Shown here: positions 55,545 through 64,000 of the stretch, one piece after another | How positions within the stretch are numbered: position 1 is the stretch's first letter | Layout: each line of letters starts with the position of its first letter | Assembly: GCA_963843645.1 (NCBI GenBank) | Contig: CAWJLE010000004.1 | Location: forward strand, 1-64,000 | Length of the DNA: 64,000 bases | Reading direction: 5' to 3' | From: CAWJLE01 sp963843645 | Lineage (GTDB): Bacteria; Chloroflexota; Anaerolineae; DAOTYC01 | Position numbers and translations under genes: made by a program | The notes under the pieces: model-generated | The model's database searches: none | The model's input: only the letters and a program-made list of their open reading frames with translations | Told to the model about the DNA's origin: nothing

Positions 55545-57500
55545 ATGTTTTATCCTCAAGCGATGACTCAAATCGAGCTGGTCATCCCGGCGAACGATCT
55601 GTTGCCCGTCACGAAGCTGCTGGCCGGGCAGGGAGTGTTTCACCAGGTCGACACCAGCTATCTTAGTCCGCAGACAAACAGAGACTCCGCCGATTCATGG
55701 CAAGCAAGAGCCTCCGCTTATGCTGCGTTGGAGCGTCGGGTGGTGACCAGCATGCAGGCGCTGGGCGTGAAGGAGGGCGTGCCGCCGGCCAACCACACGT
55801 CCGTGATCGAGATCGACATGATTCGCCCGCTGGTGGAGCAGATAGAGCAGGAGGTCCAGCAACACAGCGAACGGTTGGGCAACGCGCAAAAAAGACTGGA
55901 GCGCCTCGAAACGTACCTCCGGCAGTTGGAGCCGGTGGCGGGCATCGACTTCGACCTCGGCGCGCTGCACAACTCGCGCTACCTGTTCTCGATGCTGGGG
56001 GTCATTCCCCTGGCCAACCTGGAGCGGTTGCAGACGAGTTTGACGCGGATTCCGTTCGTCCTGCTTACGCTGCGCAAAGATCGTCAGACGGCGGTCGTCT
56101 GGCTGACGGGCATGCAGCACAATGCCGACGTGCTCGGTCGAGCAGCCCGCAGCGCGTACCTCAACCCCCTGACTCTGCCGGAAATCCATCGTGGCACACC
56201 GTCCGAGATCATTGCATCGCTCCACACCGCGATCGAACGAGTTCGCCGGCACATCAGCGAGCAGCGCGCGATGATGACGCAGCTGCAGGAGACGCGGCAT
56301 CAGCAGCTTCAAGCTCTGTTGTGGCGGGTCAGGATGAGCCGGATGCTGGCCGATGCGATGGCGCACTTCGGTAAGCTCCGTTACACGTACCTGATCGTCG
56401 GCTGGGTGAGATCGGCCAGTTTGCAGGGCCTCTCGCAGGCGATCAAAGAGGTGGCCAGGGAGACTGTCATCGAGGTCCTGCCGGCACAGCGAGGCGGCGT
56501 GAAGCAGGACGTGCCGGTGTCTCTGAGCAATCCCAGGGCGCTGCTCCCGTTTCAGGAGCTGGTCACGACGTACGCCTGGCCGCGCTACGACGAGCTGGAT
56601 CCGACCGTGCTGCTCGCGCTGACGTTCCCGCTGCTGTTTGGGGCCATGTTCGGCGACGTGGGCCACGGGCTGGAGCTGGCCCTGCTTGGCCTCCTGTTGT
56701 CCAGCCGTAAGGTGAAGGCGCTGGCCAGTCTGGCCGGTCTGGGGAGGTTGATTACCATCTGCGGCGCGTCGGCCGCGGTATTTGGCTTCCTGTACGGCAG
56801 CGTATTCGGTGTGGAAACCCTGCTGCCGGCGCTCTGGATGCGTCCGATGGAAAACATCATGCAGATTTTGTACATCTCTGTTGGCGCAGGAATCGTGCTG
56901 CTCAGCGCCGGTTTCTTGATCAATATCTCTAACGCGGCGGTCAGCCACGATTGGGGGCGGCTCCTGGTCGACCACAACGGCATCGCAGGTCTGGCGCTGT
57001 ACTGGGCGCTGCTCGGATTGGCGGCCGGAGCGTTTCTCGGCCATCTGCCCGTGCCCTCGTTCGCGTTCATCGCTTTGGCAGTCATCGCGGGCGTGGTGCT
57101 GACTTTCTCCGAAGTGCTGAAGCGCCTGATCGAGGGGCGCCGGCCTTTGATCGAGGGCAGCCGGGGCGCGTACGGCATTCAGGTCTTCTTCGAGATGTTC
57201 GAGACGCTGATCGCTTACTTGAGCAACAGCCTGTCTTACGTGCGTGTGGGCGCATTTGCCGTGGCCCACGCCGGCCTGAGCTCGATGTTCTTCATCCTGG
57301 CTGAACTGGTCAGCCCGGGTCACGGCTTGGGCTACTGGATCATGGTGGTCTTTGGAAACCTGTTCATAGTGGGCTTCGAAGGTCTGATCGTCGGCATCCA
57401 GACCATGCGTCTGGAGTACTACGAGTTCTTCAGCAAGTTCTTCACCGGCGGAGGGACGCGATACAAGCCGCTGACTCTGCAGCCGACGGCGAATGAATAA
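55545..57500 (+). CDS. atpI: V/A-type ATPase subunit I (a homologue)
   Basis: 651 residues. The N-terminal half is a soluble coiled-coil stalk domain (LVEQIEQEVQQHSERLGNAQKRLERLETYL). The C-terminal half has seven to eight helices: LLFGAMFGDVGHGLELAL, FGFLYGSVFGVE, LSNSLSYVRVGAFAVAHAGLSSMF (with the essential Arg) and RLEYYEFFSKFFTGGGTRYKPL. It forms the ion half-channels against the c ring. ATG 55545 has GGAG about 8 bp upstream; ATG 55563 is an alternative. Confidence 0.92.
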   Translation: MFYPQAMTQIELVIPANDLLPVTKLLAGQGVFHQVDTSYLSPQTNRDSADSWQARASAYAALERRVVTSMQALGVKEGVPPANHTSVIEIDMIRPLVEQIEQEVQQHSERLGNAQKRLERLETYLRQLEPVAGIDFDLGALHNSRYLFSMLGVIPLANLERLQTSLTRIPFVLLTLRKDRQTAVVWLTGMQHNADVLGRAARSAYLNPLTLPEIHRGTPSEIIASLHTAIERVRRHISEQRAMMTQLQETRHQQLQALLWRVRMSRMLADAMAHFGKLRYTYLIVGWVRSASLQGLSQAIKEVARETVIEVLPAQRGGVKQDVPVSLSNPRALLPFQELVTTYAWPRYDELDPTVLLALTFPLLFGAMFGDVGHGLELALLGLLLSSRKVKALASLAGLGRLITICGASAAVFGFLYGSVFGVETLLPALWMRPMENIMQILYISVGAGIVLLSAGFLINISNAAVSHDWGRLLVDHNGIAGLALYWALLGLAAGAFLGHLPVPSFAFIALAVIAGVVLTFSEVLKRLIEGRRPLIEGSRGAYGIQVFFEMFETLIAYLSNSLSYVRVGAFAVAHAGLSSMFFILAELVSPGHGLGYWIMVVFGNLFIVGFEGLIVGIQTMRLEYYEFFSKFFTGGGTRYKPLTLQPTANE

Positions 57501-57562
57501 GCTGGCGTTTCACGCTATCCGAGTGCGGTTGAGGAATTCAAGTATCTAAGGAGATTGTTCAC

Positions 57563-58003
57563 ATGATGGTATTGATCGTCGCGGTTTTGGCGGGCCTGGT
57601 GCCGGTGGCACCCGCCGTCATCTTCTTCATGCGTGAGCGGCAGAACGAGCCCGCGCGCGCCTCTCAGGGCCTGGTGCGAGGGTTGATGGGCTTCAACGTG
57701 GTGCTGGGGCTGATGGCTGCCGGCATCGCCGTCGTCTGGCTGTCCTCGCCGCACCTGGCGGCGGCCGCCGGGCTTCCTGCCACGGCGGGTTTGAGCGATC
57801 CCTACGCTTCGCTGGCAGCGGCCATCGCGACCGGCCTGGCGACCGTCGGCGCCGGCATCGCCGTCAGCGGCACCGGCGCGGCGGCCATCGGGGCGATCGC
57901 CGAGAAGCCGGAGTTCATCGGACGGGCGTTCATCTTCGTCGGCCTGGCCGAAGGCATCGCGATCTACGGACTCATCATCGCATTTATGGTCTTGAACCGG
58001 TAG
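57563..58003 (+). CDS. atpK: V/A-type ATPase subunit K (c ring), four-helix form
   Basis: 146 residues. Helices: IVAVLAGLVPVAPAVIFFM, LMGFNVVLGLMAAGIAVVWL, a Gly/Ala-rich helix ATGLATVGAGIAVSGTGAAAIG and FIFVGLAEGIAIYGLIIAFMVL with the ion-binding Glu in GLAEG. Only the second hairpin carries a carboxylate. I see no Gln/Thr ligand set of Na+-type rings, so H+ is more likely, by inference. RBS AAGGAG; ATG 57566 is an alternative start. Confidence 0.8.
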   Translation: MMVLIVAVLAGLVPVAPAVIFFMRERQNEPARASQGLVRGLMGFNVVLGLMAAGIAVVWLSSPHLAAAAGLPATAGLSDPYASLAAAIATGLATVGAGIAVSGTGAAAIGAIAEKPEFIGRAFIFVGLAEGIAIYGLIIAFMVLNR

Positions 58004-58010
58004 GCGTGAC

Positions 58011-58317
58011 ATGAAAGTCTTGGTCATCGGCCATCCGGATGCCGGTGCTGGGGTTCTCCCTCGTCGGCGTCCACGGCCAGGCAGCCACCTCCGCCGCCGA
58101 GGTCAGCCAGGCACTGGAAGAGGCTCTGGCGGCTCCCGACGTCGGCATCGTCCTGGTGACGGAGGACGCGGCTCAGCTCGTCGGGGCGCGGATGGACCAG
58201 TTGAAGATGCGCAGCACGGTGCCGCTCGTCGTGGTGATTCCGGGTCCACAGGGCGTGGATTCGGACCAGCCCTCCCTCAGCGAGGTCGTGCGGCGGGCCA
58301 TCGGCATCAACATATGA
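58011..58317 (+). CDS. atpF: V/A-type ATPase subunit F, one frameshift
   Basis: About 102 residues. MKVLVIGHPDA, then GFSLVGVHGQAATSAAEVSQALEEAL, VGIVLVTEDAAQLV and VPLVVVIPGP: the small Rossmann-like F fold of the central shaft. One extra base at 58044 (GCC|G|GTG, alternative Ala codon) separates the first 11 residues from the rest. Confidence 0.82.
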
Positions 58318-58372
58318 ATCGACTCCGTATCCGGCAACTTCGGGTGCGGGCGAATGGACTGAGGACAGAGTC

Positions 58373-58993
58373 ATGACATCAGAAGAAGAAGGCATCCAAG
58401 TGCTCTCCCGCGCCGTGCAGGGCGAGGTGCGCAACGAGATCAAGGAGATCCTGGACGACGCCCAGGCGAAGGCCGAGGCCACGCGGCAGCGCGCCCAGGA
58501 ACAGGCTGCCGCCGAGCGCAAGGGAATCATGCAGCGAGCATCTCAGGAAGCGCACCGCATCCGCAGCCAGGCCGTGGCCACCGCCCGGTCGAAGGCGCGA
58601 TCGGTGCAGCTGGAGCGCCGCGAGAAGGTGCTGGACGGCGCTTTTCAGGCCGCGCGGCGACAACTCGCGTCCCTGCAGCAGCAGTCCGATTACGGTGAAA
58701 TCGCTGCCCATCTGCTGCGCGAGGCCTTGACCCGGCTGCAGGCGGACACGGCGCGAGTACAGGCCGACGCGCAGACGCGCGCGCTCCTCACGGACGAAGT
58801 GGTGGCCCAGATTTCGAAGGACCTGGGAGTGCGGGTCGAATTTGGGCTGCCGTTGGCACAAGGCACGGGCGTGATCGTGGAGACGACGGACGGGCATCGC
58901 AGGTACGACAACACCCTGGAAACCCGCTTGAGTCGCATGCAGGATGGGCTGCGCTCCCCGGTTTACCACGTGTTGGTGGGAGAGTCGCTATGA
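58373..58993 (+). CDS. atpE: V/A-type ATPase subunit E
   Basis: 206 residues. An N-terminal coiled coil (IKEILDDAQAKAEATRQRAQEQAAAE) and a C-terminal globular head (LGVRVEFGLPLAQGTGVIVET, RYDNTLETRLSRMQDGLR). It forms the peripheral stalk with the first gene of the operon. Overlaps atpA by 4 bp. Confidence 0.88.
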   Translation: MTSEEEGIQVLSRAVQGEVRNEIKEILDDAQAKAEATRQRAQEQAAAERKGIMQRASQEAHRIRSQAVATARSKARSVQLERREKVLDGAFQAARRQLASLQQQSDYGEIAAHLLREALTRLQADTARVQADAQTRALLTDEVVAQISKDLGVRVEFGLPLAQGTGVIVETTDGHRRYDNTLETRLSRMQDGLRSPVYHVLVGESL

Positions 58994-60760
58994 GCGAGCA
59001 GGTTGGGACGGTGACCTGGATCAGCGGCCCGGTGGTCCGCGCCACGCGGTTCACGCGACGTCAGCATGCTGGAGCTGGTGGAGGTCGGTGAAGAGCGCCT
59101 GGTGGGTGAAGTCATCGGCCTGGAGGGCGATATCATCACCATCCAGGTCTACGAAGAGACCTCCGGCATGCACCCGGGCGCGCCGGTGTATCGGCACCGG
59201 GATGCCGCTTTCGGTCGAACTGGGCCCGGGCCTGCTGCGCGGTATCTTCGACGGCGTTCAGCGCCCTCTGCCCGTGATCGAGATGCGCAGCGGGGCGTTC
59301 ATCGGGCGAGGCGTGCACCTGACTCCGCTGTATCGCGCGAGGACCGGTGGAGCTTCACCCCCACGGCTTAAGGCCGGCGACGACGTCAGCGGCGGCGCGA
59401 TCCTGGGCACCGTCCCGGAGACGCCGGCGGTGGAACACCGGGTGATGGTCCCCCCGGACCTGGAGGGCACCCTGACCTGGGTGGCCCCGCGCGGGGAATA
59501 CACCATCGAAGAGCCGATCGCCCGTGCTGCGCACGCGAGACGGCGAACAAGAGCTGACCATGATGCAGCGCTGGCCCGTGCGGCGGCCGCGGCCCTACCT
59601 GGACCCGCCGGAAGCAGACGGAGCCGCTGATCACCGGCCAGCGCGTGCTGGACACCTTCTTCCCGCTCGCCAAGGGCGGCGCGGCGGCCATTCCCGGCGG
59701 GTTTGGCGCCGGCAAGACGGTGACCCAGCACAGCATCGCCAAGTGGTCCGACGCGGAGGTGGTCGTCTACATCGGCTGCGGCGAGCGCGGCAACGAGATG
59801 ACCGAGGTGCTGCAGGAGTTCCCGCAACTGATCGACCCGCGCAGCAACCGCCCGCTGATGGAGCGCACCGTGCTGATCGCCAACACCTCGAACATGCCGG
59901 TGGCCGCCCGCGAGGCCAGCATCTACACCGGCATCACCATCGCCGAGTACTACCGCGACATGGGCTACCACGTGGCCCTGATGGCCGACTCGACCTCCCG
60001 CTGGGCGGAGGCGCTGCGCGAGATCTCGGGCCGGCTGGAGGAGATGCCGGCCGAGGAGGGGTACCCCGCCTACCTGGCGGCTCGCCTGGCCGAGTTCTAC
60101 GAACGGGCCGGCTACGTGGAGACGCTGAACGGCCAGTAGGGCTCGGTCAGCGTGGTCGGCGCGGTCTCGCCGCCCGGCGGCGACTTCTCCGAGCCGGTCA
60201 CCCAGCACACCAAGCGGTTCATCCGCTGCTTCTGGGCGCTGGACAAGTCCCTGGCCGCCGCCCGCCACTTCCCGGCGGTCAACTGGCTGGACAGCTACAG
60301 CGAGTACCTGGAGGACGTGGCCGGCTGGTGGCGCGAGCAGGTCGGCCAGGACTGGTACGCCCTGCGCGCCCAGGCGATGGAGATCCTGAATGAAGAGAGC
60401 CGGCTGCCGCAGATCGTCAAGCTGGTGGGGCCGGATGCCTTGCCCGACGAGCAGCGCCTGATGCTGGAAACGGCGCGCCTGCTGCGAGAAGGGTTCCTGC
60501 AGCAGAACGCGTTGGACGACGTGGATGCCTATTCCACCGTCCAGAAGCAGATCCGCATGCTGGACCTGATCCTGCACTTTCACGTCCGGGCGAAGCGCAT
60601 CGTCAAGCACGGCGCGCCGATCGGGGTCATCCGAAACCTGCCGATCGTCAATACGCTGCATCCGGATGAAGACGCTGGTCCCCAACGACGAGCTGAACAA
60701 GCTGGACGAGATCCGAAAAGACATGGACCAGCAGATGGACCAGCTGGAGATGGAGTACAA

Positions 60761-60764
<4 letters not shown>
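58990..60764 (+). CDS. atpA: V/A-type ATPase catalytic subunit A, frame-broken
   Basis: Restored length about 588 residues. Walker A GGFGAGKTVTQHSIAKW, IYIGCGERGNEMTEVL-type arginine/Glu region (VVYIGCGERGNEM), the non-homologous region (VHLTPL, KAGDDVSGGAILGTVPE), LMADSTSRWAEALREISGRLEEMPAEEGYPAYL and SPPGGDFSEPVTQ. It is the ATP-hydrolysing/synthesising subunit. Joints are near 59047 (ACG|C), 59192 (TAT|C), 59340, 59372, 59530, 59618 and 60660 (CTG|C). An in-frame TAG at 60137-60139 stands where Glu or Gln is expected in the NGQ-x-GSVSVVGAVSPPGGD block. The end TGA overlaps the atpB ATG. Confidence 0.9.
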
Positions 60765-62174
<1,410 letters not shown>

Positions 62175-62188
<14 letters not shown>

Positions 62189-62912
62189 CGTGCCGCCCAC
62201 ACGCAGTAACCTGCTGCGCTTGAAGCAGGAGCTGAAGTTCGCGCGCGAGGGCTACGAAATCCTGGAGCGGAAGCGAGAGGTGTTGACCACGGAGCTCATC
62301 CACCTGACGCACGACGCGGAGCTGCTGCAGAGCCAGGTGTGGAAGCTGTTGGCGGACTCGTACCGCGCGCTGGAGCAGGCCCGGCTGACGATGGGCCAGG
62401 AGCACGTGGAGTGGGCCGCGCTGGCGGTGAACAAGACCGTGGACGTGCGGCTCAAGTTCCGGGGCGTCATGGGCGTGTCGATCCCCCTGATCGAGGCGCG
62501 CGGCGGGCCGCCGGAAATGCCGTACAGCCTGGGCGACACCACGGCCACACTGGACGAAGCGAGCGCCGCCTTCCGCGAGGTGCTCAGCCACATGGCGGCC
62601 CTGTCCGAGCTGGTGACGTCGGTGTGGCGGCTGGCGGCGGAGCTGCGCAAGACGCAGCGGCGGGTCAACGCGCTGCAGCACATCTTCATTCCGGAGTACG
62701 AGGAGACCGTGGCCTTCATCGAGAGTGCCCTCGAGGAACGCGAGCGCGAGGAGACGTTCCGCCTGAAGCGACTCAAGAAGAAGGCGGCTCGTCCGACTGT
62801 CGGACCGGCCACGCACGAATACGAGCAGCCGTACCGCGACATCGCGGGCGGCAAGTCACCCGTGTACCGTGACATCGGCGGCAGCGGCCCGAGGTCGGGG
62901 GAGTTCGGGTGA
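62175..62912 (+). CDS. atpD: V/A-type ATPase subunit D (central shaft)
   Basis: 245 residues. RINVPPTRSNLLRLKQELKFAREGYEILERKREVL is the family N-terminus. A long antiparallel coiled coil follows, with RRVNALQHIFIPEYEETVAFIESALEEREREE at the C-terminal helix. A further ~40-residue charged/Gly-rich tail (PYRDIAGGKSPVYRDIGGS) is longer than usual and contains a small internal repeat, YRDI-GG. Last gene of the operon. Confidence 0.92.
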
Positions 62913-62924
62913 GACTGGGATTGT

Positions 62925-62954
62925 GATGAGGGGGCGGGCAACCGCCCCCTCATC
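62925..62954 (+). terminator. Rho-independent terminator of the ATPase operon
   Basis: Perfect 13-bp stem GATGAGGGGGCGG / CCGCCCCCTCATC with a GCAA tetraloop, 12 bp past the atpD stop. T run absent, but stem strength and placement support it. Confidence 0.8.
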
Positions 62955-62981
62955 GGCATTCGGACTACTTGGGTTAGAATA

Positions 62982-63245
62982 ATGCGGGCAATGCTCTATC
63001 GCTTATCCCAACACGGGCAAGTTGTTTTCCGCGGTTTTCGTTCCCTGGCGCGCCGCTCGCGGCGGCGGGCCATCCGTGAGGACATCGTTCCTCGTCCGGA
63101 GAGCGGCAGAGCTGTTGGGCCGGCCTACGTCTCCAGAATGATCGAATTTGCGGCGGGTGCGTGGCGACCGGAGGCCGCCATGGAACACGCGGATAGCCTC
63201 CGTCGCTGCTGTCGACGAATTCGGGAATTGATCTCCACCGCCTGA
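62982..63245 (+). CDS. Doubtful small Arg-rich ORF
   Basis: 87 codons with an Arg-rich product (FRSLARRSRRRAIRED, DSLRRCCRRIREL). No RBS of note and no recognised family; it may be non-coding. Listed because it lies in an otherwise empty 1-kb gap. Confidence 0.2.
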   Translation: MRAMLYRLSQHGQVVFRGFRSLARRSRRRAIREDIVPRPESGRAVGPAYVSRMIEFAAGAWRPEAAMEHADSLRRCCRRIRELISTA

Positions 63246-63417
63246 CCCGGCATCGGGAAAGACTCCGCCGGCGTAAGTCCTCTCGGTGAGCCCCTCTGTC
63301 CAGCCACGATCCTCAATTGAGCCAATGCAGACCGATCAGCCCACCCCAACGCGCGGCTGAGTACGTTTCCTGGCAAGTCGGTCTATCCCAAATATAGGAA
63401 TATTAAGGTTCATTTTG

Positions 63418-63447
63418 TTGACACACAGAGTATTCGCATGATATAAT
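63418..63447 (+). promoter_or_regulatory. Sigma-70 promoter upstream of the lipoprotein
   Basis: TTGACA (63418-63423), 18-bp spacer, TATAAT (63442-63447). The next credible start is at 63930, so the leader would be about 475 nt. I see no gene and no known riboswitch in 63448-63929, but the length invites a check. Confidence 0.7.
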
Positions 63448-63929
63448 ACTCACTAGTACCTGAGTCCTACTCACCCTATTCCTTCCGAGCCAAGCTCGAC
63501 ACACCTGGGCCAACCAAGGCTCGAACATCGTTCGTTCAAGCTTTAAATCCGTCATCAGCAGGTCATCTTGCTGATTTCTTCGCTGAGCCTGCCAGGCGTT
63601 TGAGGGCCCGGTTCAGGGTCGCCTGAGGCAGAACATCTCGTATCGAACCCCTGATCGCTCATCCTGGCTGCGGATCACCGTAGCTCGAGAACTCGAATAC
63701 TCACAGCAGGCGCGGGCGTCCAGTCACGTCGACCGCTGGCTTTGTCCTGGTCGCGCGCCAATCAGCCGCGGCTCGTTCGGGCTGGCGGCCGGCGGGGGAG
63801 ACGCGGCCTGATCCAGCCTGCGAAATGTTGCTGCGTCCCCAATCTGCCGGCGGTCCTGTTGACCACGGCCGGAGAACCTCACAAGGCGTCCTATTTGGGC
63901 CGCCCCAAACTCATTCAAGGGGGTGTGCG

Positions 63930-64000
63930 ATGCATGCGGACAAGCTTGCGGGTCTGATTCGAGTGTGGCTGGTGGGCATGCTATTGCTGTCGGCGTGCCT
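63930..64000 (+). CDS. Lipoprotein, N-terminal fragment (runs off the window)
   Basis: ATG 63930 with AAGGGGG upstream. The translation MHADKLAGLIRVWLVGML then LLSACL is a type II signal peptide with lipobox LSAC (Cys acylation site). Only 23 codons are visible, so the mature protein is unknown; lipoproteins of this phylum are often ABC binding proteins. Confidence 0.55.
   Translation, partial: MHADKLAGLIRVWLVGMLLLSAC

Noticed and set aside
55695..57323. Minus-strand open frame opposite ATPase subunit I
   Set aside because: GC-rich third positions create it; composition is Arg/Gln/His-rich and non-globular.
59258..60760. 500-codon minus-strand frame opposite atpA
   Set aside because: Same reason: an antisense shadow of a strongly conserved gene.
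63742..63957. Short plus-strand ORF overlapping the lipoprotein start
   Set aside because: Different frame, no RBS, and the lipoprotein frame has a clear signal peptide with lipobox.

Overview
The window is a GC-rich bacterial chromosome segment, most likely from a Chloroflexota member (Anaerolineae-like). This is inferred from gene content: an archaeal-type HMG-CoA synthase/thiolase/OB-fold trio, an NBR1-Ig-like secreted protein, a V/A-type ATPase, ribose-type (CUT2) sugar transporters, and Thr/Glu/Pro-rich surface proteins typical of that phylum. No rRNA or other phylogenetic marker is present to prove it.

Layout. 1-2.2 kb: end of an isoprenoid-precursor operon (HMG-CoA synthase, thiolase, DUF35 protein). 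2.3-3.9 kb: an orphan sugar-binding protein with a strong promoter and a long leader. 3.9-6.9 kb: DinG-type helicase with an exonuclease domain, minus strand. 7.0-7.2 kb: two CAU tRNAs. 7.3-11 kb: an accessory island with two MntA/HepT (nucleotidyltransferase/HEPN) toxin-antitoxin loci, one decayed, an Imm-5-like immunity protein and small orphans. 12-15.3 kb: a self-sufficient CYP102-type P450-reductase fusion. 15.3-33 kb: mixed single genes (PNPOx-like, MBL lactonase-like, pentapeptide repeat, BAAT esterase, XRE/membrane pair, cupin, AI-2E transporter, NBR1-Ig protein, methyltransferase, QueG-like Fe-S pair, glycosyltransferase, a 971-residue surface protein, beta-propeller, M23 peptidase). 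33.4-39.5 kb: a CUT2 sugar ABC operon with a divergent TetR regulator. 39.6-42.2 kb: a P-type H+-ATPase. 43.5-53.3 kb: a membrane-bound group 4 [NiFe] hydrogenase operon with its own maturation protease. 54.1-62.9 kb: a complete V/A-type ATPase operon. 63.4-64 kb: a promoter and the start of a lipoprotein.

How the genes fit together. The hydrogenase large subunit keeps both nickel-binding CxxC motifs, and the locus has antiporter-like subunits (NuoL-, NuoM/N-, NuoJ-, NuoK-, NuoA-like), NuoH- and NuoI-like subunits and a HycI-like protease. It reads as a ferredoxin-linked, H2-evolving (or H2-oxidising) ion pump. The rotary ATPase follows directly on the same strand, so one 19-kb stretch encodes a minimal respiratory chain: ion pump plus ATP synthase. 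Two homologous promoter regions of about 125 bp, each with TTAA boxes repeated every 11 bp and an identical box-to-(-10) spacing, bracket the hydrogenase block at 43.5 and 53.3 kb. A third, different pair of 11-bp repeats precedes the catalytic subunits at 49.16 kb. This points to control by an OmpR/PhoB-type response regulator.

Sequence quality matters here. About ten conserved genes (HMG-CoA synthase, thiolase, DUF35, dinG, P450, xylFGH-type, nuoL/M-like, atpF, atpA, atpB) are broken by single-base shifts although each protein is intact once the frame is restored. Most shifts are +1 and not in homopolymers; at most of them the extra base looks like the alternative third base of a codon (for example TAT/TAC written TATC). 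I interpret them as consensus errors from mixed strains, not as pseudogenes, and give restored gene limits.
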